Shown piece after piece: positions 29,474 through 38,314 of a stretch of DNA of 64,000 nucleotides. The stretch is from JBOGCH01 sp051656645. GTDB taxonomy: Bacteria; Bacteroidota; Bacteroidia; Bacteroidales; Marinifilaceae. The notes beneath the pieces were generated by a model. It saw nothing but the letters and a program-made list of their open reading frames with translations, was not told the origin of the DNA and ran no database searches. The stretch is taken from assembly GCA_051656645.1 (NCBI GenBank), contig JBOGCH010000035.1, positions 1 through 64,000 on the forward strand, written 5' to 3'. Position 1 is the first letter of the stretch, and every line of letters begins with the position of its first letter. The translations under genes and the position numbers were made by a program.

Positions 29474-30739
29474 ATGAAAATTACCTGTTATTTAATCTTG
29501 CTTTTTGCAATTATTTCATGCAATCAGGCTCCATCAACCGAGGAAGTAAACAAACTATTTGCCGACATTCATTCCACTCTTATGAATAGGGATAACTCAT
29601 TTGAAGTTAATGATGCAAAAGTTGCCGAAATGCTAAACTCCAAACAACAAACAGTTAATCCGCTGACAATAGAAATTTCACAGTTTAACGACATGTTGAA
29701 ATACAACACATTTAGACGCTCTGAAGCATTAAAATCATGGATTATGCCCCGACTAAAGGAGCTAAGTTATAGCGAAAATGGAGCTGCTGCACGTATTTAT
29801 ATCATGAGCTTTAACAACGATAAGAATATTAAACCTAAACAAGAGGACTATTCGGCTATTATCAAAGCTCCCGGGTTTGTATCAGTACTTAATGATGAGT
29901 TACTATCTCAACACTTTTTCCGTTCAATGAATTATTTGCGATTACCGCAACAACTTGTTCAACTAAAAGAAGAGTTAGAAAACACTGTTAGTAACCAGCC
30001 TCTAAATACAACTGCATTACATGCAATTGCCGGATTCTACAAATCTCTACTAAGTTCTAAAGTCGACAAAAAGGATACAAAATCCCTACACACATATTTA
30101 GTCAATAACTATACATCACTTCCGGACTCTCTTAAAACAACTAAGGTAAAAGAACAAATAGAATTCCTAAATACAAATTACGCTAAAGGAGAACTTGTAG
30201 GTAATTTAGCACCTGAGCTTGACTTTATATGGTCAAGTTCCAAGCAACAAATTTCTAAACTATCCGATTTGAAAGGAAAAGTAGTTGTACTGGATTTTTG
30301 GGCAACCTGGTGCGGACCGTGTGTACGTTCATTTCCTAATGTAAGAGCACTTAAGGAAAGATATAAGGATTATCCTGTTGTAATTTTAGGTGTTACAAGT
30401 GTACAAGGACGTCACATATCATTTTCCGGAGATAAAAGAGAAACTATATCTACCGAAGGGGATACAGAGAAAGAGTTCAGCCTTATGAAAGAGTTTATGA
30501 AAGACATGGACATGACATGGGACGTTGCATTCTCATCTCAGCGTGTATTTAACAATGAATATGGTGTAAATGGTATTCCGTATGTTGCCATTGTAGATGC
30601 CCAAGGGATTATACGTTACTCACATTTAAGTCCAAGCGCTGCTCCACATCACGAAGCTGAAAAAATTGACGCTCTACTTGCAGAAGCGGGACTTAAAGCT
30701 CCTAAGAAACCTATGGAAAAGGTAAATTACATTCAATAA
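29474..30739 (+). CDS. TlpA-like thiol-disulfide oxidoreductase lipoprotein
   Basis: 421 residues with lipobox IISC (Cys16). A 230-residue helical N-terminal region precedes a TlpA/AhpC-type thioredoxin domain (about 240-400) with FWATWCGPC as active site and GIPYVAIVD as cis-proline loop. It resembles the TlpA-disulfide reductases with N-terminal DUF4369-like or helical domains common in Bacteroidetes, which work at the periplasmic face. Located after the terminator at 29297, in the same direction as the SusCD locus. Confidence 0.88.
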   Translation: MKITCYLILLFAIISCNQAPSTEEVNKLFADIHSTLMNRDNSFEVNDAKVAEMLNSKQQTVNPLTIEISQFNDMLKYNTFRRSEALKSWIMPRLKELSYSENGAAARIYIMSFNNDKNIKPKQEDYSAIIKAPGFVSVLNDELLSQHFFRSMNYLRLPQQLVQLKEELENTVSNQPLNTTALHAIAGFYKSLLSSKVDKKDTKSLHTYLVNNYTSLPDSLKTTKVKEQIEFLNTNYAKGELVGNLAPELDFIWSSSKQQISKLSDLKGKVVVLDFWATWCGPCVRSFPNVRALKERYKDYPVVILGVTSVQGRHISFSGDKRETISTEGDTEKEFSLMKEFMKDMDMTWDVAFSSQRVFNNEYGVNGIPYVAIVDAQGIIRYSHLSPSAAPHHEAEKIDALLAEAGLKAPKKPMEKVNYIQ

Positions 30740-30781
30740 AAATTGTAGCGAATAGTATTCGCTACCAATATCGCTAAATAC

Positions 30782-30813
30782 AAACAGTCGCAACCATATG
30801 GTTGCGACTGTTT
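30782..30813 (+). terminator. terminator after the TlpA-like gene
   Basis: A perfect palindrome, AAACAGTCGCAACCAT joined to its reverse complement ending in TTTT. It ends the SusCD locus. The core ACAGTCGCAA is shared with the terminator at 16935, just upstream of the locus. Confidence 0.85.
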
Positions 30814-30841
30814 TACATAAACTATACAATTAAAATACAAA

Positions 30842-31327
30842 TCAGTTCTGTGGTTTATCTTGTGGTGGCGGCATCATCTTTGCCTCCTTGCGTAACTTAT
30901 TGATTAAGTTACGGTGAAAACGCATCTCTGCCATTTCCAATTTTGCTAACTTGGTTGCAGGAATTTGTTTTAACATCCGAGTATAAAACTCATGTTTCAA
31001 CTTAACGGCCGTCTCCTCCATTTCAAGCAATTTGCCTATAGACTCCTGTGTTTGCTTCTCGGTCAAATCGCCTTTTTGCAAAACGCCCCAGCCATTTCTA
31101 CGTTCATGCTCAATTTTACGTACCGCTTTGTTCATCTCGTTGTACGCAGGCCAAAACTTAGCTGCCTCGCCAGATGTTAGGTTCATTTCCGTTGTGATAT
31201 ACGTCACTTTTTGCTGTTCAAATTCTTTGAAATCCTTTTTGGGTTCTCCTCCTCGTGGACAGTCCTGTGCATTTACGGACAGAGAAAATAGCATACAAAA
31301 AAGGATATAGATTGTTTGTGCTTTCAT
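30842..31327 (-). CDS. periplasmic Spy/CnrX-like protein
   Basis: 161 residues with a signal peptide (MKAQTIYILFCMLFSLSVNA) and a mature helical part with LTSGEAAKFWPAYNEMN, long amphipathic helices and a proline-rich tail. This looks like the heavy-metal-resistance/Spy family of periplasmic stress sensors. It closes a trio with an ECF sigma and a membrane anti-sigma candidate, the arrangement expected if it tunes that sigma in the periplasm. The frame opens 5 codons earlier at 31342, but the signal peptide is clean from 31327. Confidence 0.72.
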   Translation of the reverse strand: MKAQTIYILFCMLFSLSVNAQDCPRGGEPKKDFKEFEQQKVTYITTEMNLTSGEAAKFWPAYNEMNKAVRKIEHERRNGWGVLQKGDLTEKQTQESIGKLLEMEETAVKLKHEFYTRMLKQIPATKLAKLEMAEMRFHRNLINKLRKEAKMMPPPQDKPQN

Positions 31328-31348
31328 AATCTTTATAATCAATAATTA

Positions 31349-31708
31349 CTACTCTAATAAAGCCATCATGATTTCATTGGAGTTCATTTCATAAATCAAA
31401 TAATCCACTATCTCATCGCCCGACGGGTTAAATGTCGAAGCACTCGCCGTTGCTGTATAAACACTCTCTTGAGGTGAAAAGTAAGGCACTGTCCACATTA
31501 TTACTTGCATAAATAATACAGCAATTGCAAACATACCAACCAATCCAAGATAAGGTTTTAAGGCAACAAAATTAAATGTAAAACCCGATTGTATTTTCTC
31601 TTCGGTTTCCACGTGCGCCATCATCTGGTCCGTAAACGTATCGAAATAGTTATCCGGTAAGCTAAAAGGCGCTTTGTCTTTGGGGTTATGAAGTTTATTA
31701 GGTTCCAT
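31349..31708 (-). CDS. small single-pass membrane protein, candidate anti-sigma factor
   Basis: 119 residues: a cytoplasmic N-terminus (about 1-50) with PFSLPDNYFDTFTDQMM, one transmembrane helix (about 52-75, YLGLVGMFAIAVLFMQVIMW) and a short periplasmic tail. No zinc-finger (HxxxCxxC) motif is present. Encoded 5 bases after an ECF sigma gene, in the usual place of its anti-sigma factor. No family name recognised; the role is inferred from position and topology. Confidence 0.7.
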   Translation of the reverse strand: MEPNKLHNPKDKAPFSLPDNYFDTFTDQMMAHVETEEKIQSGFTFNFVALKPYLGLVGMFAIAVLFMQVIMWTVPYFSPQESVYTATASASTFNPSGDEIVDYLIYEMNSNEIMMALLE

Positions 31709-31713
31709 ATTGT

Positions 31714-32265
31714 TTAATTTTCCACAAGTTTCAAATATTGCTCAATCTTCTTTACTGCTGTATGGTAGGTAGCTTTTAACGTCCCTACGGCACAATCCAA
31801 AATGGTTGCCATATCCTCATACTTCATCTCCTCGTAGTATTTCATATTAAATACCAATCGTTGGCGTTCCGACAGTTGCAAAATGGCTTGTTGCAGCTCC
31901 ATTTGTATGCGGTTCCCGTCAAAATAAGGATCGGCCACCAGTTTTTCCGTCAACATTTGGGTAATATCCTCTTGGTAGCCAAATGTTCTCCTACTTTTTT
32001 CATTTAAAAAATTCAAGGATTCATTCGTAGCAATCCGGTACAACCATGTGTACAAGCCTGCCTCATACCGATAGTTTTTAAGTCCCTGCCACGCTTTCAG
32101 AAACACATTCTGTAACACATCGTGCGTATCGTCATGTCCTATAACAATGCGCCGAATATGCCAGTACAATGGTTCCTTATAAGCATCCACAAGCAAACGA
32201 AACGCTTGCTCCGGATTCTTTTCATGGAAAAGACGTACTATCTGACTATCGTCAATCTTATTCAT
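31714..32265 (-). CDS. ECF-type RNA polymerase sigma factor (second)
   Basis: 183 residues with region 2 (about 20-90, HDDTHDVLQNVFLKAWQGL and TWLYRIATNESLNFLNEK) and region 4 (about 125-178, LSERQRLVFNMKYYEEMKYEDMATIL). Its sequence is RpoE/SigW-like rather than the FecR-linked type. Next downstream are the small membrane protein and a Spy-like periplasmic protein, suggesting an envelope-stress module. It lies 21 bases after a glycosyltransferase gene, so it may be read from the same transcript. Confidence 0.9.
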   Translation of the reverse strand: MNKIDDSQIVRLFHEKNPEQAFRLLVDAYKEPLYWHIRRIVIGHDDTHDVLQNVFLKAWQGLKNYRYEAGLYTWLYRIATNESLNFLNEKSRRTFGYQEDITQMLTEKLVADPYFDGNRIQMELQQAILQLSERQRLVFNMKYYEEMKYEDMATILDCAVGTLKATYHTAVKKIEQYLKLVEN

Positions 32266-32286
32266 TTTATCCTTTCAATTTATCCT

Positions 32287-33324
32287 TTAGACTTGATTAT
32301 CGACAAAAGGTTTAGTGGGTAGATCAGAAAATTTGTTCTTTTTCAAAACATAAGCATCCCACAGGATACTGCGTTCATAAATTCCAACGCGAGATGTGTT
32401 ACCAACAGGTGGCGTATAGTATTGTTTCATATTTGCATATTCCCTGTAAGCCTTCAGTACGGCACCGGCATTACCCCACTCACCTTTCACAGCAAAAAAC
32501 AACATGGAGGCCATATCTACACCAAAGCGCATAAATGAAATGGGTAAGCGCTCTTTACGGGACATATTTTTATACAACATGAGCAAGTTGTTACGGTAAT
32601 TGAGAAAAAGCTTACGCGGATGATTCATTGGTAACGAGCCGCCTCCTAAATGATAAACCGTACCCGTAGGCACTACTTTAGCGGCATAACCTGCGTTGCG
32701 TAAACGCCAACACAAATCAATTTCCTCCATATGGGCAAAAAAACGCTCGTCCAATCCGCCCAATTTCACATACAACTCACGGCGCACACAAAATGCTGCA
32801 CCGCTACACCAAAATAGCTCCTGCGGAGTATCATACTGTCCCTGGTCGGTTTCGACATTATCCAGTATGCGTCCACGACAAAAAGGGAAACCCAGTTTGT
32901 CCATATAACCACCGGCAGCTCCTGCATATTCAAACTTATGTTTCTCCTTGTAGGCTTTTATTTTAGGTTGCACAACGCCAGTTAGTGCATCGCTATCCAA
33001 ACTATCTACAAGAGGCTCTAACCATCCCGGAGCTGTTTCAACATCACTATTAAGTAATACGACATACTCCTCGTGCATCATTTCTATGACACGATTGTAT
33101 CCGCCCGCAAAACCATAGTTCTCCGGCAAACGGATTATATCTATTTGGGCAAATTCCTGCTCCAATAATTCCACTGATCCATCCGTAGAACCGTTGTCCG
33201 CTACAACTACCCTAGCCAATTCGCTATTAGTATTAGCAATAACCGATGGCAGGAATTCGCGCAACAACTGCTCCCCATTCCAATTTAAAATTACAACGGC
33301 TACTCGTTTTCCATTATTTTCCAT
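32287..33324 (-). CDS. glycosyltransferase family 2
   Basis: 345 residues, GT-A fold: VAVVILNWNGEQLL at the N-terminus, the nucleotide-binding block VADNGSTDGS, a metal-binding-like NSDVE, and the acceptor-site segment HMEEIDLCWRLRNAGY. The family includes rhamnosyl- and other transferases that act on lipopolysaccharide or surface polysaccharide. The frame is open to 33399, but MENNGKRVAVVIL at 33324 fits, overlapping the end of the acyltransferase gene by 11 bases. The pairing with a lipid A-type acyltransferase points to envelope glycolipid assembly. Confidence 0.9.
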   Translation of the reverse strand: MENNGKRVAVVILNWNGEQLLREFLPSVIANTNSELARVVVADNGSTDGSVELLEQEFAQIDIIRLPENYGFAGGYNRVIEMMHEEYVVLLNSDVETAPGWLEPLVDSLDSDALTGVVQPKIKAYKEKHKFEYAGAAGGYMDKLGFPFCRGRILDNVETDQGQYDTPQELFWCSGAAFCVRRELYVKLGGLDERFFAHMEEIDLCWRLRNAGYAAKVVPTGTVYHLGGGSLPMNHPRKLFLNYRNNLLMLYKNMSRKERLPISFMRFGVDMASMLFFAVKGEWGNAGAVLKAYREYANMKQYYTPPVGNTSRVGIYERSILWDAYVLKKNKFSDLPTKPFVDNQV

Positions 33325-34201
33325 GTAGGGCATCCTCTCGTTTAAATTTCCAACGTTTATGTGACCACAACCAAAGTTCCGGACGCTTAATAATTTCACG
33401 TTCCAACAATTGGGTATGCATACGGGTAAGTTCTCCCGGTTCCATGTCCTTAGGCGAGTTGGAAAGCTCGGTAAACTTAATATGATAATATCCTCTCTTA
33501 TATTTATCTATCGTGGCAAAGAATACCGGATAATTAAATTTAGCCGCTATTCTCTCTGTGCCAATAAATATTGGCGTATCTTGATTAAGAAATGACATCC
33601 AAAAATTCAGATTAGCTCTGTTAGGTGTTTGGTCGGCTATAAACGTAGTTAAACAAACCTTGTTTTCACGTTTCATGTTCACCATGTATCGTAAAACATC
33701 CTGCTTTGGAATTGGTTTCCCCTTAAACTTGCGCCTAATGGCCAACATCAGGTTATTTACCGCCTCATTGTGAATAGGCTTATATAAAGGTGCAAAATCC
33801 GCATCCTCCTTCATTTGCAGAGCAAAGGACGAACACCACTCCCAGTTACCATAATGCCCCAAAACCACCATAATGCTTTGTCCCGCATTCAGATATCTAT
33901 GAACTTCGTCCGCATTGGTAAACACACATCTACGCTGCATTTCACTATCGGACATGCCTAGCATTTTATATGTTTCGGCAAACAAATCGCACAAATGGCG
34001 GTAGTACTTACGCTCGATTTCAGCAATTTTATTTAACGGATAATCGGGAAAAGCATTTGTCAAATTGGTACGTACAACTTTTCGGCGATAGCGTACCACA
34101 TAAAATAAGAGTATATATAAAATATCCGACACCGCGTACACTACGCAAAACGGCAGTAACCCCACCGTACACACCACACCATAAAGCAGTTTTGACCTCA
34201 T
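33314..34201 (-). CDS. lysophospholipid / lipid A acyltransferase (LpxL/HtrB family)
   Basis: 295 residues. One N-terminal transmembrane segment (about 8-30) is followed by the LpxL/HtrB acyltransferase domain with the catalytic HxxxxE/D motif in LGHYGNWEW and the later block FWMSFLNQDTPIFIGTERIA. Members transfer a secondary acyl chain to Kdo2-lipid IVA or to related lipids. First gene of a minus-strand operon continuing through the glycosyltransferase. Confidence 0.9.
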   Translation of the reverse strand: MRSKLLYGVVCTVGLLPFCVVYAVSDILYILLFYVVRYRRKVVRTNLTNAFPDYPLNKIAEIERKYYRHLCDLFAETYKMLGMSDSEMQRRCVFTNADEVHRYLNAGQSIMVVLGHYGNWEWCSSFALQMKEDADFAPLYKPIHNEAVNNLMLAIRRKFKGKPIPKQDVLRYMVNMKRENKVCLTTFIADQTPNRANLNFWMSFLNQDTPIFIGTERIAAKFNYPVFFATIDKYKRGYYHIKFTELSNSPKDMEPGELTRMHTQLLEREIIKRPELWLWSHKRWKFKREDALHGK

Positions 34202-34426
34202 TTATTTATTCTTTTTAATGTTCAAATATAGCAAAATGCATGCTAAAATGCAACTATCTGTCCCCATTCCAAATTGTGAACCTAGGCTTTTGAGTATTTT
34301 AAACCTATTGTACAAAGAATGATTCAAGATTGGCAAAATACACTTTGATGAGTATTAGATTTATTTCTATCTTTAATATTATATGCAACGCATCAATTCC
34401 CCTCCTACCGCCTCTCAACCGCTCTA
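34202..34426. other. intergenic stretch before repeat copy 3, no gene seen
   Basis: 225 bases between the divergent acyltransferase gene and the repeat array. It must carry the acyltransferase promoter; no ORF or RNA gene was recognised. A C/T-rich segment ending AACCGCTCTA directly borders the array, and a similar CCGCTCTA-type flank occurs beside the copy at 47538. Confidence 0.4.
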
Positions 34427-34532
34427 GGTTTCATTCAGCTTTCATTCAGCTTTCATTCAGGTTTCATTCAGGTCTGACCCCCTAAACCTGAATGAAACCA
34501 CTATCATACCTGAATGAAACCTGAATGATATA
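34427..34532 (+). repeat. 11-bp inverted-array repeat, complete ATTCA-type copy
   Basis: Four 11-bp units (GGTTTCATTCA, GCTTTCATTCA, GCTTTCATTCA, GGTTTCATTCA; 34427-34470) are followed by an 18-bp centre GGTCT-GACCCCCT-AAACC (34471-34488) and four inverted units (TGAATGAAACC, the divergent ACTATCATACC, TGAATGAAACC, TGAATGATATA; 34489-34532). Total 106 bp. The arms can pair into a long imperfect hairpin in several registers. The copy at 47538 has the same length, centre and divergent second inverted unit. It lies between divergent genes. Confidence 0.93.
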
Positions 34533-34593
34533 GCAATAAGTACCCAAGTAATTGAAACTTTTTAGCCTCAAAAGCCTTAAACAAGCAGAACAG

Positions 34594-34672
34594 AAAAACC
34601 AACGTATTAACTTAAAAAATAGGCATATAGATTACGTTTTTTAGCCTATGACTATTGGTTTTGTTGGTTTTT
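34594..34672 (+). other. structured terminator-like element upstream of the DUF349 gene
   Basis: AAAAACCAAC (34594-34603) is the perfect complement of GTTGGTTTTT (34663-34672), which runs into a T tract. Nested inside are ATAGGC (34619-34624) and GCCTAT (34644-34649). It could be the terminator of a short unannotated transcript, or an attenuator in the DUF349 leader. I see no good promoter in the 60 bases before it. Confidence 0.45.
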
Positions 34673-34716
34673 TTAGTTATTTTCGTCAAAATTAAGAACC
34701 TAAAGTGCCACAGACT

Positions 34717-36564
34717 ATGGAGCAAGAAAGAAACATCACTGCATCCAACGACTCTCACATCGTTAATAACGAAATGATACAGACAGAACAAAATGCTGCT
34801 GCCGGAGAGTTAAAAAATTCGACAGAGGAAACCATTCCTATGGAAAATTTCAAAAGCATGGACTTAGAAACCATTACAAAACATGTTTCCGAGTACATGA
34901 AAAACTATCCGGTACTTCAACTCAAGAAGATTATGGATAGTGCTATGGAGGCTTTTGACAGCCTTTACAGCGAAGAGTTTAACAAAGTGGAAAGACTTGA
35001 AGAAGAGGAGCCGGACGATGAAGCCCGTAAGAAAAAAATTGCACTACTTCAACAAATTAAAGAGCGCTTTGCAGGCGTTATGAGACAGTATCGGGATTTG
35101 AGACAATCTGAAATCAAAAAGAACGAGGAGGAGAAGGAAAGCAACTTAAAACAAAAACTTGCAATAATAGAGGAACTTAAGGACATTATGAAAAAGGAGG
35201 AATCCTTAAATAATACGTTTCAGGAGTTCCGCACCTTACAAGATAAATGGCGTACCATTGGGTTAGTACCTCAGGCGCAAGCACACAACCTATTGGAAAC
35301 CTATCACCACCACATTGAACAATTTTACAATTACATAAAAATAAACAAGGAGCTAAGAGACCTTGATTTGAAAAAGAACTTAACTGAGAAGGAAGCTCTG
35401 TGCCAAGAGGCAGAGAAACTTATTGACGTTGAGGATCGCGGACAAGCTTTTAAACAGTTACAACTACTACATAACCGCTGGAAAGAGGTTGGCCCTGTTG
35501 CCAAGGAACTAAAGGATGAATTATGGAACAGATTTAAAACTGCCAGCGACAAAATTAACGAAGAGCACTCCAACTTTTTTGAAACATTAAAAAAAGAGCA
35601 GGAGACTAATTTAATTGCCAAACAGGAAATTTGCGACAAGGTTGAAAAAATTGCCACAAAAACCTATTCTACTCCGAAAGAGTGGCAAAACGCATCGGCT
35701 AAGATTATTGAATTGCAAGAGGAGTGGCGCCACACAGGAACTGTGCCACAAAAGGACAGAACACGCATTTTTAAACAATTTAGAGAATTATGCGATGCCT
35801 TTTTTAACAGTAAACGAGATTTTACCAAAGGACTGGATGTTGAACAGGAAGCAAACTACCTTAAAAAGGTGAAACTTTGCGAAAAAGTGGAAGCTTTAAA
35901 GGACAGCGAAGAATGGAAAACTACAACCGATAAAATAATTTCATATCAACGAGAGTGGAAGAAGATTGGCCCTGCACCAAGAAAAGTTTCAAATAAGGTT
36001 TGGAACCGCTTCCGCGCAGCTTGCGATGCCTTTTTTACACGCAAAGCAGAATTCCACAAGGACATTGATGCCGAGCAAGAGGCTAACCTAGCTGCAAAAC
36101 GCGCATTGGTGGACGAGGTTGTACAATTTACATTGACTGATGACAATGAGCAAAACATTGCCACATTGAAAAACTTCCAAACACGTTGGGCCGGTATAGG
36201 TTTTGTGCCTATGAAAGCTAAAAACGAAATTCAGGAGGCTTTCCGCGATGCCATAAATAACCATTTTAGTAAACTAAATCTCGATGAATTTAATAAGGAT
36301 TTAGAGCGTTTCCGTGCAAAAGTAGACACCTTAAATGCGGGCGAAAATAGAGATTACAAAATTATTCAGGAGCGCGAAAAGTTGGTTAACAAAATTCGCT
36401 TACTGGAAACTGACATACAGGTATACGAAAACAATATTGGTTTTATTGCCAAGAGTAGTAAATCCCAAACATTGATTACGGACATGGAGTCAAAATTGAA
36501 ACAGGCAAAACAACGCTTGACATTGTTACAGGAAAAGCTAAAAGCATTGGATAGTATTATCTAA
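34717..36564 (+). CDS. DUF349 coiled-coil protein
   Basis: 615 residues, highly charged and helical, with repeated DUF349 units (about 70 residues each, recognisable by repeated W-K-x-I/V-G-P/F-V/A segments: KWRTIGLVPQ, RWKEVGPVAK, EWRHTGTVPQ, EWKKIGPAPR, RWAGIGFVP). Five such units are visible, then a C-terminal coiled coil. The family is widespread in Bacteroidetes and has no firmly known function. The frame opens with GTG at 34705; the ATG at 34717 is the more usual start. Confidence 0.88.
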   Translation: MEQERNITASNDSHIVNNEMIQTEQNAAAGELKNSTEETIPMENFKSMDLETITKHVSEYMKNYPVLQLKKIMDSAMEAFDSLYSEEFNKVERLEEEEPDDEARKKKIALLQQIKERFAGVMRQYRDLRQSEIKKNEEEKESNLKQKLAIIEELKDIMKKEESLNNTFQEFRTLQDKWRTIGLVPQAQAHNLLETYHHHIEQFYNYIKINKELRDLDLKKNLTEKEALCQEAEKLIDVEDRGQAFKQLQLLHNRWKEVGPVAKELKDELWNRFKTASDKINEEHSNFFETLKKEQETNLIAKQEICDKVEKIATKTYSTPKEWQNASAKIIELQEEWRHTGTVPQKDRTRIFKQFRELCDAFFNSKRDFTKGLDVEQEANYLKKVKLCEKVEALKDSEEWKTTTDKIISYQREWKKIGPAPRKVSNKVWNRFRAACDAFFTRKAEFHKDIDAEQEANLAAKRALVDEVVQFTLTDDNEQNIATLKNFQTRWAGIGFVPMKAKNEIQEAFRDAINNHFSKLNLDEFNKDLERFRAKVDTLNAGENRDYKIIQEREKLVNKIRLLETDIQVYENNIGFIAKSSKSQTLITDMESKLKQAKQRLTLLQEKLKALDSII

Positions 36565-36572
36565 CAATCTAT

Positions 36573-36608
36573 AAAAAAAGGATATCCAACATCGGTTATC
36601 CTTTTTTT
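36573..36608 (+). terminator. terminator after the DUF349 gene
   Basis: AAAAAAAGGATATCC (36573-36587) pairs with GGTTATCCTTTTTTT (36594-36608) with one T-T mismatch and a six-base loop, ending in a long T run. Confidence 0.85.
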
Positions 36609-36643
36609 TATGTTTTAATATCGGGCAATACAGCTAAAAGTGT

Positions 36644-36651
36644 TATCTTTG
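36644..36651 (+). promoter_or_regulatory. pyrG promoter, -7 box
   Basis: TATCTTTG matches the Bacteroidetes -7 consensus, 34 bases before the pyrG GTG start and just after the DUF349 terminator. The -33 element is weak. Confidence 0.55.
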
Positions 36652-36684
36652 TAACTTTGAAAAATAATATAAAAACAATATATC

Positions 36685-38280
36685 GTGTCAACAAAGTATG
36701 TATTTGTCACCGGAGGTGTGGCATCGTCATTAGGAAAGGGAATTATAGCATCGTCACTTGCAAAATTATTGCAAGCAAGAGGCTATAGAGTGGCTAATCA
36801 GAAACTAGATCCATATATTAATATTGATCCGGGAACTTTGAACCCTTATGAGCACGGGGAGTGTTACGTTACCGACGACGGAGCGGAAACTGACCTAGAC
36901 TTGGGACACTATGAGCGTTTTACAGGATGCCCTACGTCGCAAGCAAATAACGTGACTACAGGACGTATTTATCAAAACGTAATTAATAAAGAACGTCGCG
37001 GTGATTTCTTAGGAAAAACCGTTCAGATTGTTCCTCACATTACAGACGAGATTAAAAGAAATATTAAAGCACTTGGTGCAAAAGGCGATTACGATGTGGT
37101 AATTACTGAGATTGGTGGTACTGTGGGCGACATTGAGTCCCTACCATTTATTGAAGCTGTACGCCAATTGCGCTGGGAACTTGGCGAAAAGTCGGTATTA
37201 ATTCACCTTACTTATGTACCTTATCTTGCCGCTTCGGGCGAGTTGAAAACCAAACCTACGCAACACTCTGTGAAAGCGTTATTGGAAATTGGTGTTCAAC
37301 CGGATGTACTTGTACTACGTACTGAGCATGAATTAAATAAAGATCTTCGCCGTAAGGTTGCATTATTCTGTAATGTAGCTCCTAAGGCTGTAATCCAATC
37401 TATCGATGTATCTACAATTTACGAGGTACCGATGAAGATGAAGGAAGAAAAACTGGACGAGATTGTACTTGAACAGTTGGGCTTACCTTTAAACAGCGAG
37501 CCGGATTTAGAGTCTTGGACTAAATTCCTATATAAACTGAAAAACTACCGTAACGAAATTCGTATTGGTTTAGTTGGTAAATATGTTGAACTTCATGATG
37601 CTTACAAATCAATTGTTGAGGCATTTATCCATGCAGGTGCAATGAATGACTGCAAAGTGAAAATTGAATGGATACATAGTGAGGAGATTACAGATGCAAA
37701 TGTTGCCGACAAACTAAAAGGTTTACATGGTGTGCTTGTTGCTCCTGGATTTGGTAGCCGCGGTATTGAAGGTAAAATTGTTGCTATTAAACACGTACGT
37801 GAAAACAACATTCCTTTCTTTGGTATTTGTTTAGGTATGCAAATGTCTGTTATTGAGTTTGCGCGTAACGTATTGAAGATGGAGGATGCTGACTCTACAG
37901 AGATGAACCCTAAAACAAACTATCCTGTAATTGACCTAATGGAAAGCCAAGCGGACGTTACTGAGAAAGGTGGTACTATGCGTTTAGGAGCGTACAACTG
38001 TGAGTTGAAAGACGGATCGAAAGCAAGAGAAGCTTACGGACAAAAAATGGTAAGCGAACGTCACCGTCACCGTTATGAGTTTAATGACAAGTATCGCACT
38101 CAATTCGAAGAGGCAGGTATGGTTGTAACAGGACAAAACCCGGAAACTGGATTGGCTGAGATTGTTGAAATTCCAACTCACAAATGGTTTGTTGGTGCAC
38201 AATTCCACCCGGAATATAAGAGTACTGTGGTAAACCCTCACCCTCTATTTGTTGCTTTTGTTAAAGCATGTTTGAAATAA
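36685..38280 (+). CDS. pyrG: CTP synthase
   Basis: Makes CTP from UTP, ATP and glutamine. 531 residues: N-terminal amidoligase domain (about 1-265) with the P-loop-like GGVASSLGKG, DPYINIDPGTLNPYEHGE and the UTP/CTP-binding block DDGAETDLDLGHYERF; C-terminal class I glutaminase domain (about 285-531) with the nucleophile in FFGICLGMQ and the catalytic His/Glu near QFHPEY. Starts with GTG; residue 2 onward STKYVFVTGGV is the family N-terminus. Followed after 34 bases by yidC, so probably one operon. Confidence 0.98.
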   Translation: MSTKYVFVTGGVASSLGKGIIASSLAKLLQARGYRVANQKLDPYINIDPGTLNPYEHGECYVTDDGAETDLDLGHYERFTGCPTSQANNVTTGRIYQNVINKERRGDFLGKTVQIVPHITDEIKRNIKALGAKGDYDVVITEIGGTVGDIESLPFIEAVRQLRWELGEKSVLIHLTYVPYLAASGELKTKPTQHSVKALLEIGVQPDVLVLRTEHELNKDLRRKVALFCNVAPKAVIQSIDVSTIYEVPMKMKEEKLDEIVLEQLGLPLNSEPDLESWTKFLYKLKNYRNEIRIGLVGKYVELHDAYKSIVEAFIHAGAMNDCKVKIEWIHSEEITDANVADKLKGLHGVLVAPGFGSRGIEGKIVAIKHVRENNIPFFGICLGMQMSVIEFARNVLKMEDADSTEMNPKTNYPVIDLMESQADVTEKGGTMRLGAYNCELKDGSKAREAYGQKMVSERHRHRYEFNDKYRTQFEEAGMVVTGQNPETGLAEIVEIPTHKWFVGAQFHPEYKSTVVNPHPLFVAFVKACLK

Positions 38281-38314
38281 TAAGAACAAATTATAACTCA
38301 TTTAACTAACTTAG

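Noticed and set aside
34427..34532. CRISPR array
   Set aside because: The units are 11 bp, directly abutting and arranged in inverted arms. There are no unique spacers of constant length and no cas genes in the window.
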